64,000 nucleotides of DNA from Gimesia chilikensis (GTDB lineage: Bacteria; Planctomycetota; Planctomycetia; Planctomycetales; Planctomycetaceae): contig NZ_VTSR01000010.1 of the NCBI RefSeq assembly GCF_008329715.1, positions 1 through 64,000 on the forward strand, in the 5' to 3' direction. The stretch's first letter is position 1. Every line of letters starts with the position of its first letter. Positions 10,277 through 20,969 of this stretch are shown here, piece after piece. Position numbers and translations under genes: made by a program. The notes beneath the pieces are model-generated. The model made no database searches. It was not told the origin of the DNA and saw only the letters and a list, made by a program, of their open reading frames with translations.

Positions 10277-10283
10277 TCCTCCC
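10277..10283 (-). promoter_or_regulatory. Shine-Dalgarno supporting a GTG start
   Basis: GGGAGGA on the minus strand lies 7 nt before GTG at 10269. It is the main evidence that the short Lys-rich frame is translated. Confidence 0.6.
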
Positions 10284-10412
10284 ATTGAAAAAATGAATCG
10301 AAAACAGCGGTTGTACTGTCTAAATTATTTATGAAACCAGAATTTGTGGCAAGCCTGAAATCCGGCCTCCCCGATCCCAGACTCCTGTTTTTCAGCAGAA
10401 TCGGCTCTTCCC

Positions 10413-10751
10413 ATGACTGACAACCAGAATTCGCCCCGCTATGCCGTCATTTTTCGCTCCCGGCGAACCCCCGATGAAGCAGGCTATGCTGAGATGGCGA
10501 CCCGTATGGAAGAACAGGCACGCCAGCAGCCCGGCTTTCTGGAGCTGACTTCGCTTCGTGCCCCCGATGGAACGGGGGTCACAATCTCCTACTGGGACAG
10601 CCTGGAAGCCATCCGGGCCTGGAAGCAGCATCCGGAACATATTACAGCACAACAACTTGGGAAAGACAAATGGTACGCCCACTATACGGTCGAAATTGCG
10701 AAAATCGAGTCCATGTACCACTTTCCCACACCGGGTGATCCCCGCCGGTAA
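10413..10751 (+). CDS. antibiotic biosynthesis monooxygenase (ABM) domain protein
   Basis: The protein has 112 residues with a single dimeric alpha-beta barrel (ABM-type) domain at about 9-100. The family pattern is visible: YAVIFRSRR in the first strand, EMATRMEEQARQQPGFLEL in the first helix and following strand, ISYWDSLEAIRAWKQHPEH, then a final strand ending in IAKIES. Family members include cofactor-free monooxygenases, heme-degrading enzymes and many proteins of unknown substrate. The His of KQHPEH is the conserved position. It is a solitary plus-strand gene between minus-strand genes, so the neighbours give no hint of substrate. Confidence 0.85.
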   Translation: MTDNQNSPRYAVIFRSRRTPDEAGYAEMATRMEEQARQQPGFLELTSLRAPDGTGVTISYWDSLEAIRAWKQHPEHITAQQLGKDKWYAHYTVEIAKIESMYHFPTPGDPRR

Positions 10752-10757
10752 CCCCGG

Positions 10758-13169
10758 CTATTCCTCTTTTTTCTCAGCCGATTTCTTGTCGTCCTTTTTC
10801 TTTTCCGCTTCCTCTGCCTGACGCTGTTTCTGCATTTCGTTCTTCGACTTCTTCGATTTTTCCAGTTGGAAGAAGGATTTGCCAATCGTCCGGGGGAACT
10901 CATTATTGGACAGCTGTGTATCTGCAGTCTCCCGGTGCGGATCCAGAGTCAGGCTTTTGAGGGGTTTCTCTGTCAGAATCAGCTTGGAAACACTCTGGTT
11001 GTTGTACCGCCAGATCTCCGCCGGAATCCGCAACATCCGGCTGGAGTCGTCATCGAAGGTCAACTTGAGAATCACAGGCATCACCAGTCCGCCATGGTTT
11101 TTCAAATCGACGAGGTAAAAGTAATTCTGTGTTTCCAGAAGCTTCTTCTCATCGGCGTCCAGTTCCTTGAGGTGAGATTCGAATTTCTTGCGGTCCGCAT
11201 CGGTCACGTCGAGCTCGTCGTATTCGTTGTAGAAATCCTTCAGCTCCGGAAACTTTTCGGTCCGCTTAGGCAGCTTTTTATTCCGCATCTCCGAAAGCGA
11301 CTCGGGCTCCTCATCGCGACGCTTCTTCCGCCGGACCTTATCCACGTAGGGATCACCGGTCTCCAATTGATACTGCCGCACGTTCTCGATTGCCATGTCG
11401 GTATGGTCGGTAGTGTAGAACCAGCCCCGCCAGAACCAGTCCAGATCGACGCCGGACGCATCTTCCATGGTGCGGAAGAAGTCCGCAGGCGTCGGCCGTT
11501 TGAACATCCAGCGACGGGAATACTCTTTGAACGCGTAATCGAACAGCTCACGGCCGAGCACGGTTTCCCGCAACACATTCAGCGCGGTCGCCGGCTTGCC
11601 ATAGGCATTGTTCCCGAACTGCAGGATCGACTCCGAGTTCGTCATGATCGGCACCTGGTAACCGCTCTTCATGTAATCCACCATGTCGCGAGGTTCCCCG
11701 CGGCGGGACGGATATTCGTCTTCCCACTCCTGCTCGGTCAGGAACTGCAGGAACGTCGTGATCCCTTCATCCATCCACGTCCACTGCCGCTCGTCACTGT
11801 TGACGATCATCGGGAAATAGTTGTGTCCAACTTCGTGAATGATGACCGAGATCAACCCGTACTTGGTCCGCTTGGAATAAGTGCCATCCTTTTCGGGACG
11901 GGGACCGTTAAAGCAGATCATCGGATATTCCATGCCCCCCACCGGGCCGTTAACGGAAATCGCCACCGGGTAAGGATAGGGAAAGGTATACTTCGAAAAC
12001 ACATTCAACGTATGAATGATGGCGTGCGTCGAATACCTGCTCCAGAGCGGCTCCCCTTCGTTGGGGTAATAAGACATCGCCATAATCGGCTCAGCCTTGC
12101 CTTCCAGCTGATGTCCCTGGGCATCCCAGATAAATTTACGCGAGCTGGCAAACGCGAAATCGCGAACATTGTCCGCCTTGAAAACCCAGGTCTTCTTGCC
12201 TTTCGGCTTTGATTTCTCGTTCGCTTTCGCTTCTTCGGGAGTGATGATAAACATCGGTTTTTTCGCAGTTTTGGACTCATCCAGACGCGTGCGCTGCGTC
12301 TCGGTCAGCACTTCTTCCGGATTCTGTAGTACCCCGGAGGACGCGACCACATGATCGTCGGGCACCGTGATCCGCGTCAGAAAGTCGCCAAACTCCAGCG
12401 TGAATTCTCCGCGTCCCAGGAACTGCTTATGCTGCCAGCCCGTGTTGTCGGTGTAAGCCGCCATGCGGGGATACCAGTGGGCGATCTCATACAGAAAGTT
12501 CTTATCGTCTTTGAAATATTCGTAACCGGTACGCGCGGGACGGCTCTCCGAATCGTTGATCAGGTAACTCCAGTCCACGGAAAACTGTGTGCTCTCCCCG
12601 GTCTTCAACGGGCGGGGTAGATCGATCCGCATCATGGTTTTAATGATCTGATACGGCAGCTTGTTCCCCTCGGCATCCAGGACCGCAGTCACCTTCATGC
12701 TGCCGTCAAAAGTCTCCTTGGCCATCAACTGCTGCATCGACTTGTAGCCCACTTTCCCCAAAGGAGAATCCGTTCCTGTCAGGTGTGCATCTGAGTCGAA
12801 AGAGAGAATGTTCGTATCCAGCTGCAGCCAGAGATAGCTCAACGTATCGGGCGAATTGTTCGTGTAAGTAATTTTTTCCGAACCGATGATCTTCTGCAGC
12901 TTGTCGTCCAGCTCAACGTCGATCTCATAATCCGCCTGCTGCTGCCAGTACTTTTCTCCCGGTGCGCCGGACGCATTCCGAAACCCGTTCGGCGTAGGCA
13001 GCACTTCATCCAGCTGTCGGAATTTGTCTTCCTGCTTGAATTTATCGTTACTGACGGCCTGCCCGTAGAGCGTCGATCCGGAGAGGAGCAACAGGGTCAA
13101 CAGGCAGAAACGGGAAGTCACCAGGAGCCGGGCGGACAGATTGCGGAGAGCGTTCATGGAGATAATCAC
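10758..13169 (-). CDS. M1-family zinc metallopeptidase, exported
   Basis: The protein has 803 residues with an N-terminal signal peptide (hydrophobic segment at about 13-36). The gluzincin zinc site is intact: H445-E446-x-x-H449 in HEVGHNYFP, with the third ligand Glu468 exactly 19 residues after H449 in TWMDEG. The N-terminal beta-sandwich typical of M1 enzymes covers about 70-330, and the catalytic domain runs to about 610. The exopeptidase GxMEN is represented by GGMEYP at about 413-418, as in the bacterial ERAP-like/M1 subgroup with uncertain specificity. The final 40 residues are a Lys/Glu-rich tail. It should act outside the cytoplasm as a peptidase; the substrate is unknown. Confidence 0.88.
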   Translation of the reverse strand: MIISMNALRNLSARLLVTSRFCLLTLLLLSGSTLYGQAVSNDKFKQEDKFRQLDEVLPTPNGFRNASGAPGEKYWQQQADYEIDVELDDKLQKIIGSEKITYTNNSPDTLSYLWLQLDTNILSFDSDAHLTGTDSPLGKVGYKSMQQLMAKETFDGSMKVTAVLDAEGNKLPYQIIKTMMRIDLPRPLKTGESTQFSVDWSYLINDSESRPARTGYEYFKDDKNFLYEIAHWYPRMAAYTDNTGWQHKQFLGRGEFTLEFGDFLTRITVPDDHVVASSGVLQNPEEVLTETQRTRLDESKTAKKPMFIITPEEAKANEKSKPKGKKTWVFKADNVRDFAFASSRKFIWDAQGHQLEGKAEPIMAMSYYPNEGEPLWSRYSTHAIIHTLNVFSKYTFPYPYPVAISVNGPVGGMEYPMICFNGPRPEKDGTYSKRTKYGLISVIIHEVGHNYFPMIVNSDERQWTWMDEGITTFLQFLTEQEWEDEYPSRRGEPRDMVDYMKSGYQVPIMTNSESILQFGNNAYGKPATALNVLRETVLGRELFDYAFKEYSRRWMFKRPTPADFFRTMEDASGVDLDWFWRGWFYTTDHTDMAIENVRQYQLETGDPYVDKVRRKKRRDEEPESLSEMRNKKLPKRTEKFPELKDFYNEYDELDVTDADRKKFESHLKELDADEKKLLETQNYFYLVDLKNHGGLVMPVILKLTFDDDSSRMLRIPAEIWRYNNQSVSKLILTEKPLKSLTLDPHRETADTQLSNNEFPRTIGKSFFQLEKSKKSKNEMQKQRQAEEAEKKKDDKKSAEKKEE

Positions 13170-13316
13170 TGTTCGTCTTGAAGTCTAAACGTCGGGAATG
13201 CGAGCAAAATCAGATTGAGAATCAACCCATTTTAACCCGGTTTCACTGTCGAAATGCAAGCCATTTCCCGTTTCCGGGCCGACTTTCGCTGGTTGTCTTA
13301 CGCAGAAATGCAGAAA

Positions 13317-14324
13317 TCAGCTGGTCAGAAATGAGAGAATCCCCTCCCAGGGCTGCATGTAAGTCAGAAAGGGGAGCCCGTCCACAGTCGCTTCCCGCTG
13401 GCGGGTCACACCATCTACGGCGTTCGCTTCACGGACCATCACTTCCAGAATCCGCAACTGTTCCTCCCGCTGCCAGCGGAACAGGGTCGCACTCTGATCC
13501 TTCAACAACGCGACAGACGCCGCCAGGGCCAACGCCCCCCAGTTACTCGTTCCCGCCACGATGTTCCAGTCAGTAGCCACCCGGCACGGAATCAGTCCCG
13601 CATGCGCCGAAGCGATCCGGCGCGCCAGTTCTTCCCAGGCAATCGCCCCCATGCCGATCTCATTTCCGCCATCCCCGACCCCAATCGACTTCGCTTCCGG
13701 AAAAAAGTCGGGCAGACGTTCAAACAACTGGTGCAGAGGCGCCGTATGAGAATCAATGATCTCTCCCCGCATGTTGTGACAGCGATCATGGTGGTCGCAG
13801 GGGACTTTTTCGTGAAATGCGGTCGGCTCCAAACCAGCCACCCGCTCCTGTCGGCCCCAGGAGTCCGGGGTATGGCTGGGGCCGACCCGTTCCACTGCTA
13901 CCAGATGGCTGACCTTCCGGGTCGCATAAAATCGGGTCACCCAGTCGGGGTCATCCCCCTCAATCACATCGATCTGGTTCTCCGGATAAGCAAATGCCCG
14001 CGCCGTCGCTGCCACCACGGGCGCGCACAACGCATCGGTCACAATCGATGTCTGGATGCCACACTCCTGCAGCACCATCGCCAGCAGAATCGATCCCGGC
14101 GGGCCATCCGTCTCTGCAGACGGGATTTCCGCAGCGGGAATATAAAAACCGGTGGTAATCGCCACATGGGTGCCTGCCTGCACCAGATCCTGGGCGGCAT
14201 GGAGTAAATGATCAGTGCACAAAGGCCCAAACCGGGCTTCCGAATCAATGAGCCCCCGTTTGCCCGGATCCCGGCGGATCAGGCGATCAAATTCTCGAAT
14301 CAGTTCCGTTTGCGGGTTGCCCAT
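13317..14324 (-). CDS. D-glutamate cyclase-like protein (DUF4392)
   Basis: The 335-residue protein resembles the DUF4392 domain of D-glutamate cyclase, which converts D-glutamate to 5-oxo-D-proline. Recognisable segments are TTGFYIP near residue 58, the GDDPDWVTRF loop at about 123-132, and the glycine-rich GVGDGGNEIGMGAI at about 215-228, a likely phosphate- or metal-binding loop of the Rossmann-like fold. Cys and His residues in the central CDHHDRCHNM segment are also notable. It has its own 147-bp spacer from the M1 peptidase gene upstream on the map. Substrate in this organism is inferred from the family only. Confidence 0.75.
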   Translation of the reverse strand: MGNPQTELIREFDRLIRRDPGKRGLIDSEARFGPLCTDHLLHAAQDLVQAGTHVAITTGFYIPAAEIPSAETDGPPGSILLAMVLQECGIQTSIVTDALCAPVVAATARAFAYPENQIDVIEGDDPDWVTRFYATRKVSHLVAVERVGPSHTPDSWGRQERVAGLEPTAFHEKVPCDHHDRCHNMRGEIIDSHTAPLHQLFERLPDFFPEAKSIGVGDGGNEIGMGAIAWEELARRIASAHAGLIPCRVATDWNIVAGTSNWGALALAASVALLKDQSATLFRWQREEQLRILEVMVREANAVDGVTRQREATVDGLPFLTYMQPWEGILSFLTS

Positions 14325-14855
14325 TCCGGCCCATCTACTTCCACTGATATGTGGACAACAGGGAGAGAGAACGCGTCACTTAAACTCAGTCAAACTCTAT
14401 GCATGCAGGAATCAGCGGGAGTCTCGCCCGAGACCGCCGATCCTACAGTTTACACTGGTTCCTCAGGAAACGACAGGCCGTGCCGATTGAAAAAGCCAGG
14501 CAAAGAAAATACCATATTACAGCTGTGATTCCCGCGATTGGGACCAGCGACGAAATGACCTTCCTGCTTGTGAGAAAAGACCCTCTACAAGGATTCGCTG
14601 GTTGTCAGAACGTCTGGGCATCGCCAGAATTACTTAAGTAACCAAGGTCGTAAGACCTCCCACCCCGCGCAAGCAAACCTGTCTGAGACATGATGGCGGT
14701 TTTAGCCGCTCAACCGGGTATTTTCATAGAACTTGAAGACCATCAGTGTGGCTGCTTCGCAAGCGGATTATCGGGATCCGTGAGCAGACGGGGTTACCCC
14801 CGAGTGTTACCCGATCAGAAATCAGTCTTATAATATAAAGTGAGGATTCACTTCT
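14325..14855. other. intergenic region before the cytochrome oxidase cluster
   Basis: This is a 531-bp spacer between divergent genes, presumably with the promoter of the respiratory operon at its right end. A TATAAT at 14829-14834 is present but lies too close to the ribosome-binding site to be convincing. Only small hairpins (for example 14647-14660) are seen, with no gene I can support. Confidence 0.35.
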
Positions 14856-16208
14856 GTGAGATTTGGGTTAAGTCGTCTAAGCTTGTTGCTCCTCTTTCCG
14901 TTGTTCAGTCTGACCGGGTGCGAACAGCCTCAGGTCAACTTCGTCTTTTCCGAAAAGACCAACGAACTCGTTCCGGAAGCCGCCAAACCGGTGAAAGAAG
15001 CATTGGTCAGACAGTTTGGCAATCCCTTTGAACTCACTCAGTTTGAAGGGCTCCCCACCGACTTCGGCGACGTTGAAGGCTCCGTCAAAACCGTTCAGGC
15101 CAGCTCCGGCGAAGAGAAGTTGATCCGCTTCCAGGTCGAAGGCCTGCAGGACGCCTACCCCAAGCTGCTCGGACTCCCCCTGGAATGGACTTCGGGCAAG
15201 GGACAGGGACAGATCTCCCGCATCAAAGAATACAACTACGAAACCGGCACCATCGCCGTGGACAAGGCAGCAGACATCGATCCCCAGCCCGGCGATACCT
15301 TCCTGGTGGAATGTACGCGGCTGCAGTTCGGTCGCGATCTCTACAACCGCCACTGCATGCACTGTCACGGCATGAGCGGTGAAGGCACCGGGCCGACCTC
15401 GCGCTACCTGAATCCTCCGCCCCGCGATTTCCGCCAGGGCATCTACAAATACACGTCGACCAAACCGACGGCCAAAGCACAGAATGCCGACCTGGAACGC
15501 ACCGTCAAAGAAGGCATCGCGGGCACCTATATGCCCTCCTTCAAACTGCTCACCGACGATGAAGTCTCCGCCATCGTAAACTACGTCATCTGGCTTTCCA
15601 TCCGCGGAGAGACCGAAAAGAAAATCGTTGATGAACTCTTCTTCGACTATTCCAAGAAAGTGGTCGCTGAACGCACCAGCGAAGATGGCGGCGAATCTCG
15701 CGAAGACGTCATGGAAGAGCTCAAAGAATACATGGAACTCGACTTCCCGGACACTCTCGAATTCGCGACATCCAGCGTCGCGGAAGCCTGGGAAGAAGCC
15801 AACATGGAAGACGCCGTGGTCGTGCCTGAAACGCCACGGGTTCCCGATACCCCCGAATCACGCGAACGGGGCCGCAAACTCTACCTCGGCGATAAAACCA
15901 AGTGTGCCACCTGCCACGGTCCCCAGGGACGCGGCAACGGAACGGCGACCCAGGACTTCTGGACCAATCCGGCTACGAATGAGAAATATCCCAACCGCGG
16001 ACTGCACGACATCTGGGGCAACCAGTTACCGCCTCGCGATCTGCACCGCGGTATCTACCGGGGCGGACGTCGCCCGATCGACGTCTACCGCCGGATGTAC
16101 TCCGGTATTAAGGGAACACCGATGCCGGCCTTCGGCGGTCCGCTTTCGGATGAAGAATTGTGGGACCTGGTCAACTACGTGATGAGCCTGCCTTATTCCA
16201 GCAAATAA
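14856..16208 (+). CDS. di-haem cytochrome c lipoprotein, probable electron donor of the oxidase
   Basis: The 450-residue protein starts at GTG, with AGTGAGGA about 9 nt upstream. A lipoprotein signal (SLTGC) anchors it at the membrane. There are two c-type haem motifs: C167-M-H-C170-H171 and C350-A-T-C353-H354. Each is followed by a Met in a plausible axial-ligand context (YMPSF near 228 and GTPMPAFGG near 427). The two haem domains are joined by a charged helical linker. The first 160 residues are a separate domain of unknown function. It is the first gene of the cox cluster, and CoxB lacks a fused cytochrome c domain, so this protein probably delivers electrons to CuA. Confidence 0.9.
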   Translation: MRFGLSRLSLLLLFPLFSLTGCEQPQVNFVFSEKTNELVPEAAKPVKEALVRQFGNPFELTQFEGLPTDFGDVEGSVKTVQASSGEEKLIRFQVEGLQDAYPKLLGLPLEWTSGKGQGQISRIKEYNYETGTIAVDKAADIDPQPGDTFLVECTRLQFGRDLYNRHCMHCHGMSGEGTGPTSRYLNPPPRDFRQGIYKYTSTKPTAKAQNADLERTVKEGIAGTYMPSFKLLTDDEVSAIVNYVIWLSIRGETEKKIVDELFFDYSKKVVAERTSEDGGESREDVMEELKEYMELDFPDTLEFATSSVAEAWEEANMEDAVVVPETPRVPDTPESRERGRKLYLGDKTKCATCHGPQGRGNGTATQDFWTNPATNEKYPNRGLHDIWGNQLPPRDLHRGIYRGGRRPIDVYRRMYSGIKGTPMPAFGGPLSDEELWDLVNYVMSLPYSSK

Positions 16209-16302
16209 GTTCAGGTCCCAACCTGACCGGATCAACTGTTTCAGCGACTGATAATGAAAACGAATCATATCCTCAACCAGAAAACCAGAGGGGAGACCTG
16301 TA

Positions 16303-17139
16303 GTGGGTAAAGGATGGTGTTTATTTTTTCTGTTCTGGCCAGTGGCGGCTGTCGTATCTTGTGCGATGGCTCCCATGGTGGGCTGGTCGTTTCCCTACGA
16401 TAACGCCCAGGCAGCCAGTAACCTCGGAATCCGCATCGACGGGCTGTTCTACCTGATCCTGTTCGTGACCGCGGTCGTTTTCGTTGGTACACAGGCAGTA
16501 CTCGTTTATGCTCTCTGGCGTGGTTCCAGTAATCGCGACGAACGGGCTACCTGCACCCACGGCAACCACAAACTGGAACTGATCTGGTCCATCATCCCCG
16601 GTGTGATTCTGCTGTTCCTCGCCCTGTATCAGATGAACCTCTGGGCCGATTTCCGTATCAAGAAGTTCTTCCCCGAAGCAGCCGTCAAAGCACCGATCGC
16701 GGAAGTCACCGCACGCCAGTTCGAATGGCGTTTCCGTTACCCCGCCATCGGCAAGAAACTGCAACCCAAACCGCAGGCCGACGATCTGTATTCGGTCAAC
16801 GAACTGCACGTCCCCTTCGGCAAGCCGGTCATGATTCAGCTCCGCAGCGAAGACGTCCAGCACTCGTTCTTCCTGCCCGCCCTGCGAATCAAACAGGACG
16901 CCCTGCCCGGCTTGCAGATCCCGGTCTGGTTTGAAGCCAACAAAGAAGGCGTCTACGACCTGGTCTGTGCCGAACTCTGTGGCTGGGGGCACTACAAGAT
17001 GAAAGCCCACGTGATCGTGGAATCAGAAGCAGACTACCAGAACTATCTGAAAAATCTCACCCAACAGCAGTTTTACGACGGGCTGGGCAAGATTGCCGCC
17101 AACGAGAATGATTCTGAGAGTGAGGCAACCGAGAAATGA
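16303..17139 (+). CDS. coxB: cytochrome c oxidase subunit II
   Basis: This 278-residue subunit II carries the binuclear CuA site. Two transmembrane helices lie at about 5-25 and 48-71, with a further hydrophobic stretch at 92-112, followed by the periplasmic cupredoxin domain. The CuA ligands are intact: His in VQHSFF and the run C222-x3-C226-x3-H230-x2-M233 in CAELCGWGHYKM. The start is GTG, with GAGGGGAG about 7 nt upstream. No cytochrome c domain is fused at the C-terminus, unlike many caa3 enzymes. The stop overlaps the coxA start (ATGA), which indicates translational coupling. Confidence 0.95.
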   Translation: MGKGWCLFFLFWPVAAVVSCAMAPMVGWSFPYDNAQAASNLGIRIDGLFYLILFVTAVVFVGTQAVLVYALWRGSSNRDERATCTHGNHKLELIWSIIPGVILLFLALYQMNLWADFRIKKFFPEAAVKAPIAEVTARQFEWRFRYPAIGKKLQPKPQADDLYSVNELHVPFGKPVMIQLRSEDVQHSFFLPALRIKQDALPGLQIPVWFEANKEGVYDLVCAELCGWGHYKMKAHVIVESEADYQNYLKNLTQQQFYDGLGKIAANENDSESEATEK

Positions 17140-18977
17140 GCGTTGTGCATCCATCCCCCACCGGCCTGCAACCGATCCTGAAGCCTCAGGCACATCATGC
17201 GCCCGGTAATTTCTTCACGAAGTATATCTTCTCCACCGACCACAAGATCATCGCCATTCAGTTCCTGTTCACAACACTGCTGATGCTGATCGTCGGGGGT
17301 GCCCTCGCGCTGGCCGTCCGCTGGCAGCTCGCCTTCCCCTGGGAATCGATGCCCATCGTCGGCCCCTGGCTCTTCTCCGCCGAAGCAGGACAGATCTCAC
17401 CAGAGTTCTACACCATGCTCTTCACGATGCATGCCACCGTGATGATCTTCCTCGTCATTATCCCGATCCTCGCCGGAACCTTCGGCAACCTGCTCATCCC
17501 GCTGATGATCGGTGCCGACGATATGGCGTTCCCCAAACTCAATATGCTCAGCTACTGGTTCATCTGGCCCGCCATTATCTGTTTCGGTATGAGCTTCGCC
17601 TACGCCGGTGGGCCGGCAGCAGGCTGGACCGCTTACCCGGTTCTGGCCGACCTCCCCCAGGCAGCCCCCGGATCTGGAACCGCTCAGACCCTCTGGCTGC
17701 TGGGCGTCACTTTTGTCGGCTTCTCATCCATGATGGGGTCGATCAACTACATGACCACCATCATCAACATGCGGGCCCCCGGCATGACGTTCTTCCGTCT
17801 GCCTCTGACCATCTGGGGTCTGTTCATCACCGCGATTCTGCAGGCCTTCGCTCTGCCCGTATTGACCGCAGGCGGCTTCATGCAGGTCACCGACCGTCTG
17901 CTGGGCACCTGTTTCTTCTACCCGTCGGGACTGATCATCAACAACGCAGATCCGACCATCGGCGGGGGACAGCCCCTGCTCTGGCAGCACCTGTTCTGGT
18001 TCTACTCGCACCCCGCCGTTTACATCATGCTGCTCCCCGTGATGGGCATGATCTCGGATATGCTCAGCTGTATGGTCCGTAAGCCGATCTTCGGTTACCG
18101 ACCGATGATTTTCTCTATGTCCGCGATCGCCAGCCTGGGCTTCATCGTCTGGGGACACCACATGTTTACCAGCGGTATGAACCCCGCTGTCGGGATGGCC
18201 TTCATGGTCGCTACCATGATGATCGCCCTCCCCTCTGCCGTGAAAACTTTCAACTGGACCGCTACCGTCTGGGGCGGCAAAGTCGAATTCAATACCGTCA
18301 CCCTCAACTGCATCGGCTTCCTGTCGATGTTCGTGGTCGGCGGTCTCAGCGGGATCTTCATGGCGGCAATCCCCGTGGACGTCTACTTCCACGACACCTA
18401 CTTCATCGTGGCCCACTTCCACTACGTACTCTTTGGTGCCACGCTGTTCGGCGTCTTTGCGGGAATCCATTTCTGGTTCCCCAAAATGTTCGGACGCATG
18501 ATGAACGAAAAACTGGGCAAAACCCACTTCCTGCTGACCTTCATCGGTGCCAACGGAACCTTCTTCCCGATGCATTTCCTGGGAATGCAGGGCATGCCCC
18601 GTCGCTATGCCGATCCCTATCTGCACGGCTACCTCGAACACCTGCTCCCCATGAACCAGTTCATGACTATCTCGGCCATCCTCATGGGGTCGGCCCAGAT
18701 CCTGCTGTTCATCAATATTTTCTACAGCATGTTCTTCGGTCCTAAAGCCGGTCGGAACCCCTGGAATGCAACGACCCTGGAATGGACCGCACCGTCACCA
18801 CCGCCTCACGGCAACTTTGACGAACCGCCCATCGTTTTCCATGGGCCCAATGAATACGCCGTGCATAACGGCGACAAAGATTTCCTGATGCAGACCGAAA
18901 AAGAGTGTGAACCACCCAAACCGTCTGACACAGAACCAGAGAACAAAGACAACGACAATCAGGAAACTTCCAGTTAA
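17136..18977 (+). CDS. coxA: cytochrome c oxidase subunit I, A2-type
   Basis: This is the catalytic subunit of a heme-copper oxidase: 613 residues with about 12 transmembrane helices. The low-spin heme His (MHATVMIFL), CuB ligands (H292 in HPAVY and the HH pair in WGHHMF) and the heme a3 region (HDTYFIVAHFHYV) are all present. Helix VI reads Y290-S291-H292-P-A-V-Y. The Glu of A1-type enzymes (HPEVY) is missing and replaced in function by the Tyr-Ser pair; this is the known A2 signature, so it is not an inactivating change. The Tyr cross-linked to the CuB His is retained. The C-terminal 60 residues are charged and disordered. It overlaps coxB by 4 nt. Confidence 0.97.
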   Translation: MSVVHPSPTGLQPILKPQAHHAPGNFFTKYIFSTDHKIIAIQFLFTTLLMLIVGGALALAVRWQLAFPWESMPIVGPWLFSAEAGQISPEFYTMLFTMHATVMIFLVIIPILAGTFGNLLIPLMIGADDMAFPKLNMLSYWFIWPAIICFGMSFAYAGGPAAGWTAYPVLADLPQAAPGSGTAQTLWLLGVTFVGFSSMMGSINYMTTIINMRAPGMTFFRLPLTIWGLFITAILQAFALPVLTAGGFMQVTDRLLGTCFFYPSGLIINNADPTIGGGQPLLWQHLFWFYSHPAVYIMLLPVMGMISDMLSCMVRKPIFGYRPMIFSMSAIASLGFIVWGHHMFTSGMNPAVGMAFMVATMMIALPSAVKTFNWTATVWGGKVEFNTVTLNCIGFLSMFVVGGLSGIFMAAIPVDVYFHDTYFIVAHFHYVLFGATLFGVFAGIHFWFPKMFGRMMNEKLGKTHFLLTFIGANGTFFPMHFLGMQGMPRRYADPYLHGYLEHLLPMNQFMTISAILMGSAQILLFINIFYSMFFGPKAGRNPWNATTLEWTAPSPPPHGNFDEPPIVFHGPNEYAVHNGDKDFLMQTEKECEPPKPSDTEPENKDNDNQETSS

Positions 18978-19004
18978 CCCGCTAACGAAGTGTTAAACAG
19001 TTTT

Positions 19005-19964
19005 ATGAACCAGCAACAATACCATCCGTGGCTCTTTCGCATCGCACTGGCGACCACCGTCGCCACGCTGCCACTGATGATTATGGGCGGACACGTTACT
19101 ACCGAAGGCTACGGCATGGCCGTCGATGGCTGGCCCGGATCCGACGGACAGAATATGTTTACGTACCCCGTCTTCGGGCTCCCCACGGATAAGTTTTTTG
19201 AGCACGTGCACCGACTGCTGGGAACACTGGTGGGCTTCCTGTCCATCATCCTGGTGATCGTCGCCTTCAAAGTGCAACCGCAAAAATGGATTCGCAAGGT
19301 TGCGATCGCCGTCCTGATTTGCGTGATCATTCAAGGCATTCTGGGTGGTACCCGCGTGACGGAAAACAGCGTCGGGCTGGCGATGACACACGGACTGTTC
19401 GCCGCCTGCGTCTTCACCCTGATGGCATTCCTCACCATGGTTACCGGCAAACGCTGGATCGAAAACAGCAACGATCCTCCCGAGCTTGCTCCAGGCTACG
19501 GACGCCGCCTGGCAATCACGGTTCCGCTGGTCGTCCTCTTTCAGTATTTCCTGGGAGGCTTCCTGAGCCACTTCAAAGTCGGCCTGCATCCCCACATGAG
19601 CTTTGCCTTTGTGGTCCTGGTTTTTGTGATTATCGAATTCCGCTCGGCCCGCAAGACAGGAATTAAATGGCTGAAACGCCCCGCCATGGGTATGCTGCAT
19701 CTGGGAATCTTCCAGATCATGCTCGGCATCGGCGCCTGGCTGACCCGGTTCGGACTCCCCGCTGCCGGAATTATCGGTGAACCCGGCTCCCTGCAACAGT
19801 CGCTGTTCCGCACCGCGCACCTGATCACGGGGATTCTGTTCCTGATGACCACCACCCTGTATTCAGTCCGGGTCTTCCGGCTGCACCAGTTAAATAAAAA
19901 TCGTTCGTCAGAGCAAACTCTCTCTGCTACTGATTCCTTACCTGAGACTGAAGGTAATGCCTGA
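19005..19964 (+). CDS. ctaA: heme A synthase
   Basis: This COX15/CtaA protein converts heme O to heme A for the oxidase encoded beside it. It has 319 residues from this ATG (a GTG at 18990 would add five) and about eight transmembrane helices in two four-helix halves. The paired conserved His residues are visible in EHVHRLLGT, MTHGLFAA, PHMSFAF and RTAHLITG. It lies 27 bp after coxA and 2 nt before the heme O synthase gene. Neither start has a good Shine-Dalgarno; ATG is preferred on codon grounds. Confidence 0.94.
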   Translation: MNQQQYHPWLFRIALATTVATLPLMIMGGHVTTEGYGMAVDGWPGSDGQNMFTYPVFGLPTDKFFEHVHRLLGTLVGFLSIILVIVAFKVQPQKWIRKVAIAVLICVIIQGILGGTRVTENSVGLAMTHGLFAACVFTLMAFLTMVTGKRWIENSNDPPELAPGYGRRLAITVPLVVLFQYFLGGFLSHFKVGLHPHMSFAFVVLVFVIIEFRSARKTGIKWLKRPAMGMLHLGIFQIMLGIGAWLTRFGLPAAGIIGEPGSLQQSLFRTAHLITGILFLMTTTLYSVRVFRLHQLNKNRSSEQTLSATDSLPETEGNA

Positions 19965-19966
19965 AA

Positions 19967-20899
<933 letters not shown>

Positions 20900-20969
20900 G
20901 AACGTTCAGCATCCCTGTTTTGAAGACCACGACCGTTTAACTGCCTGCGAAGCAAAGTGAAAGACGACA

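Noticed and set aside
14829-14834. TATAAT as -10 box of the cox operon
   Set aside because: Transcription from it would start at or inside the ribosome-binding site of the first gene, and no good -35 lies at the right distance.
17724-18641. A 305-codon minus-strand frame opposite coxA
   Set aside because: It is antisense to the intact coxA and its His/Asp/Glu-rich sequence is the typical mirror of a membrane-protein gene.
17136-18977. Loss of the helix VI Glu in CoxA as an inactivating mutation
   Set aside because: The replacement YSHPAVY is the normal A2-type signature, in which Tyr-Ser take the role of Glu.
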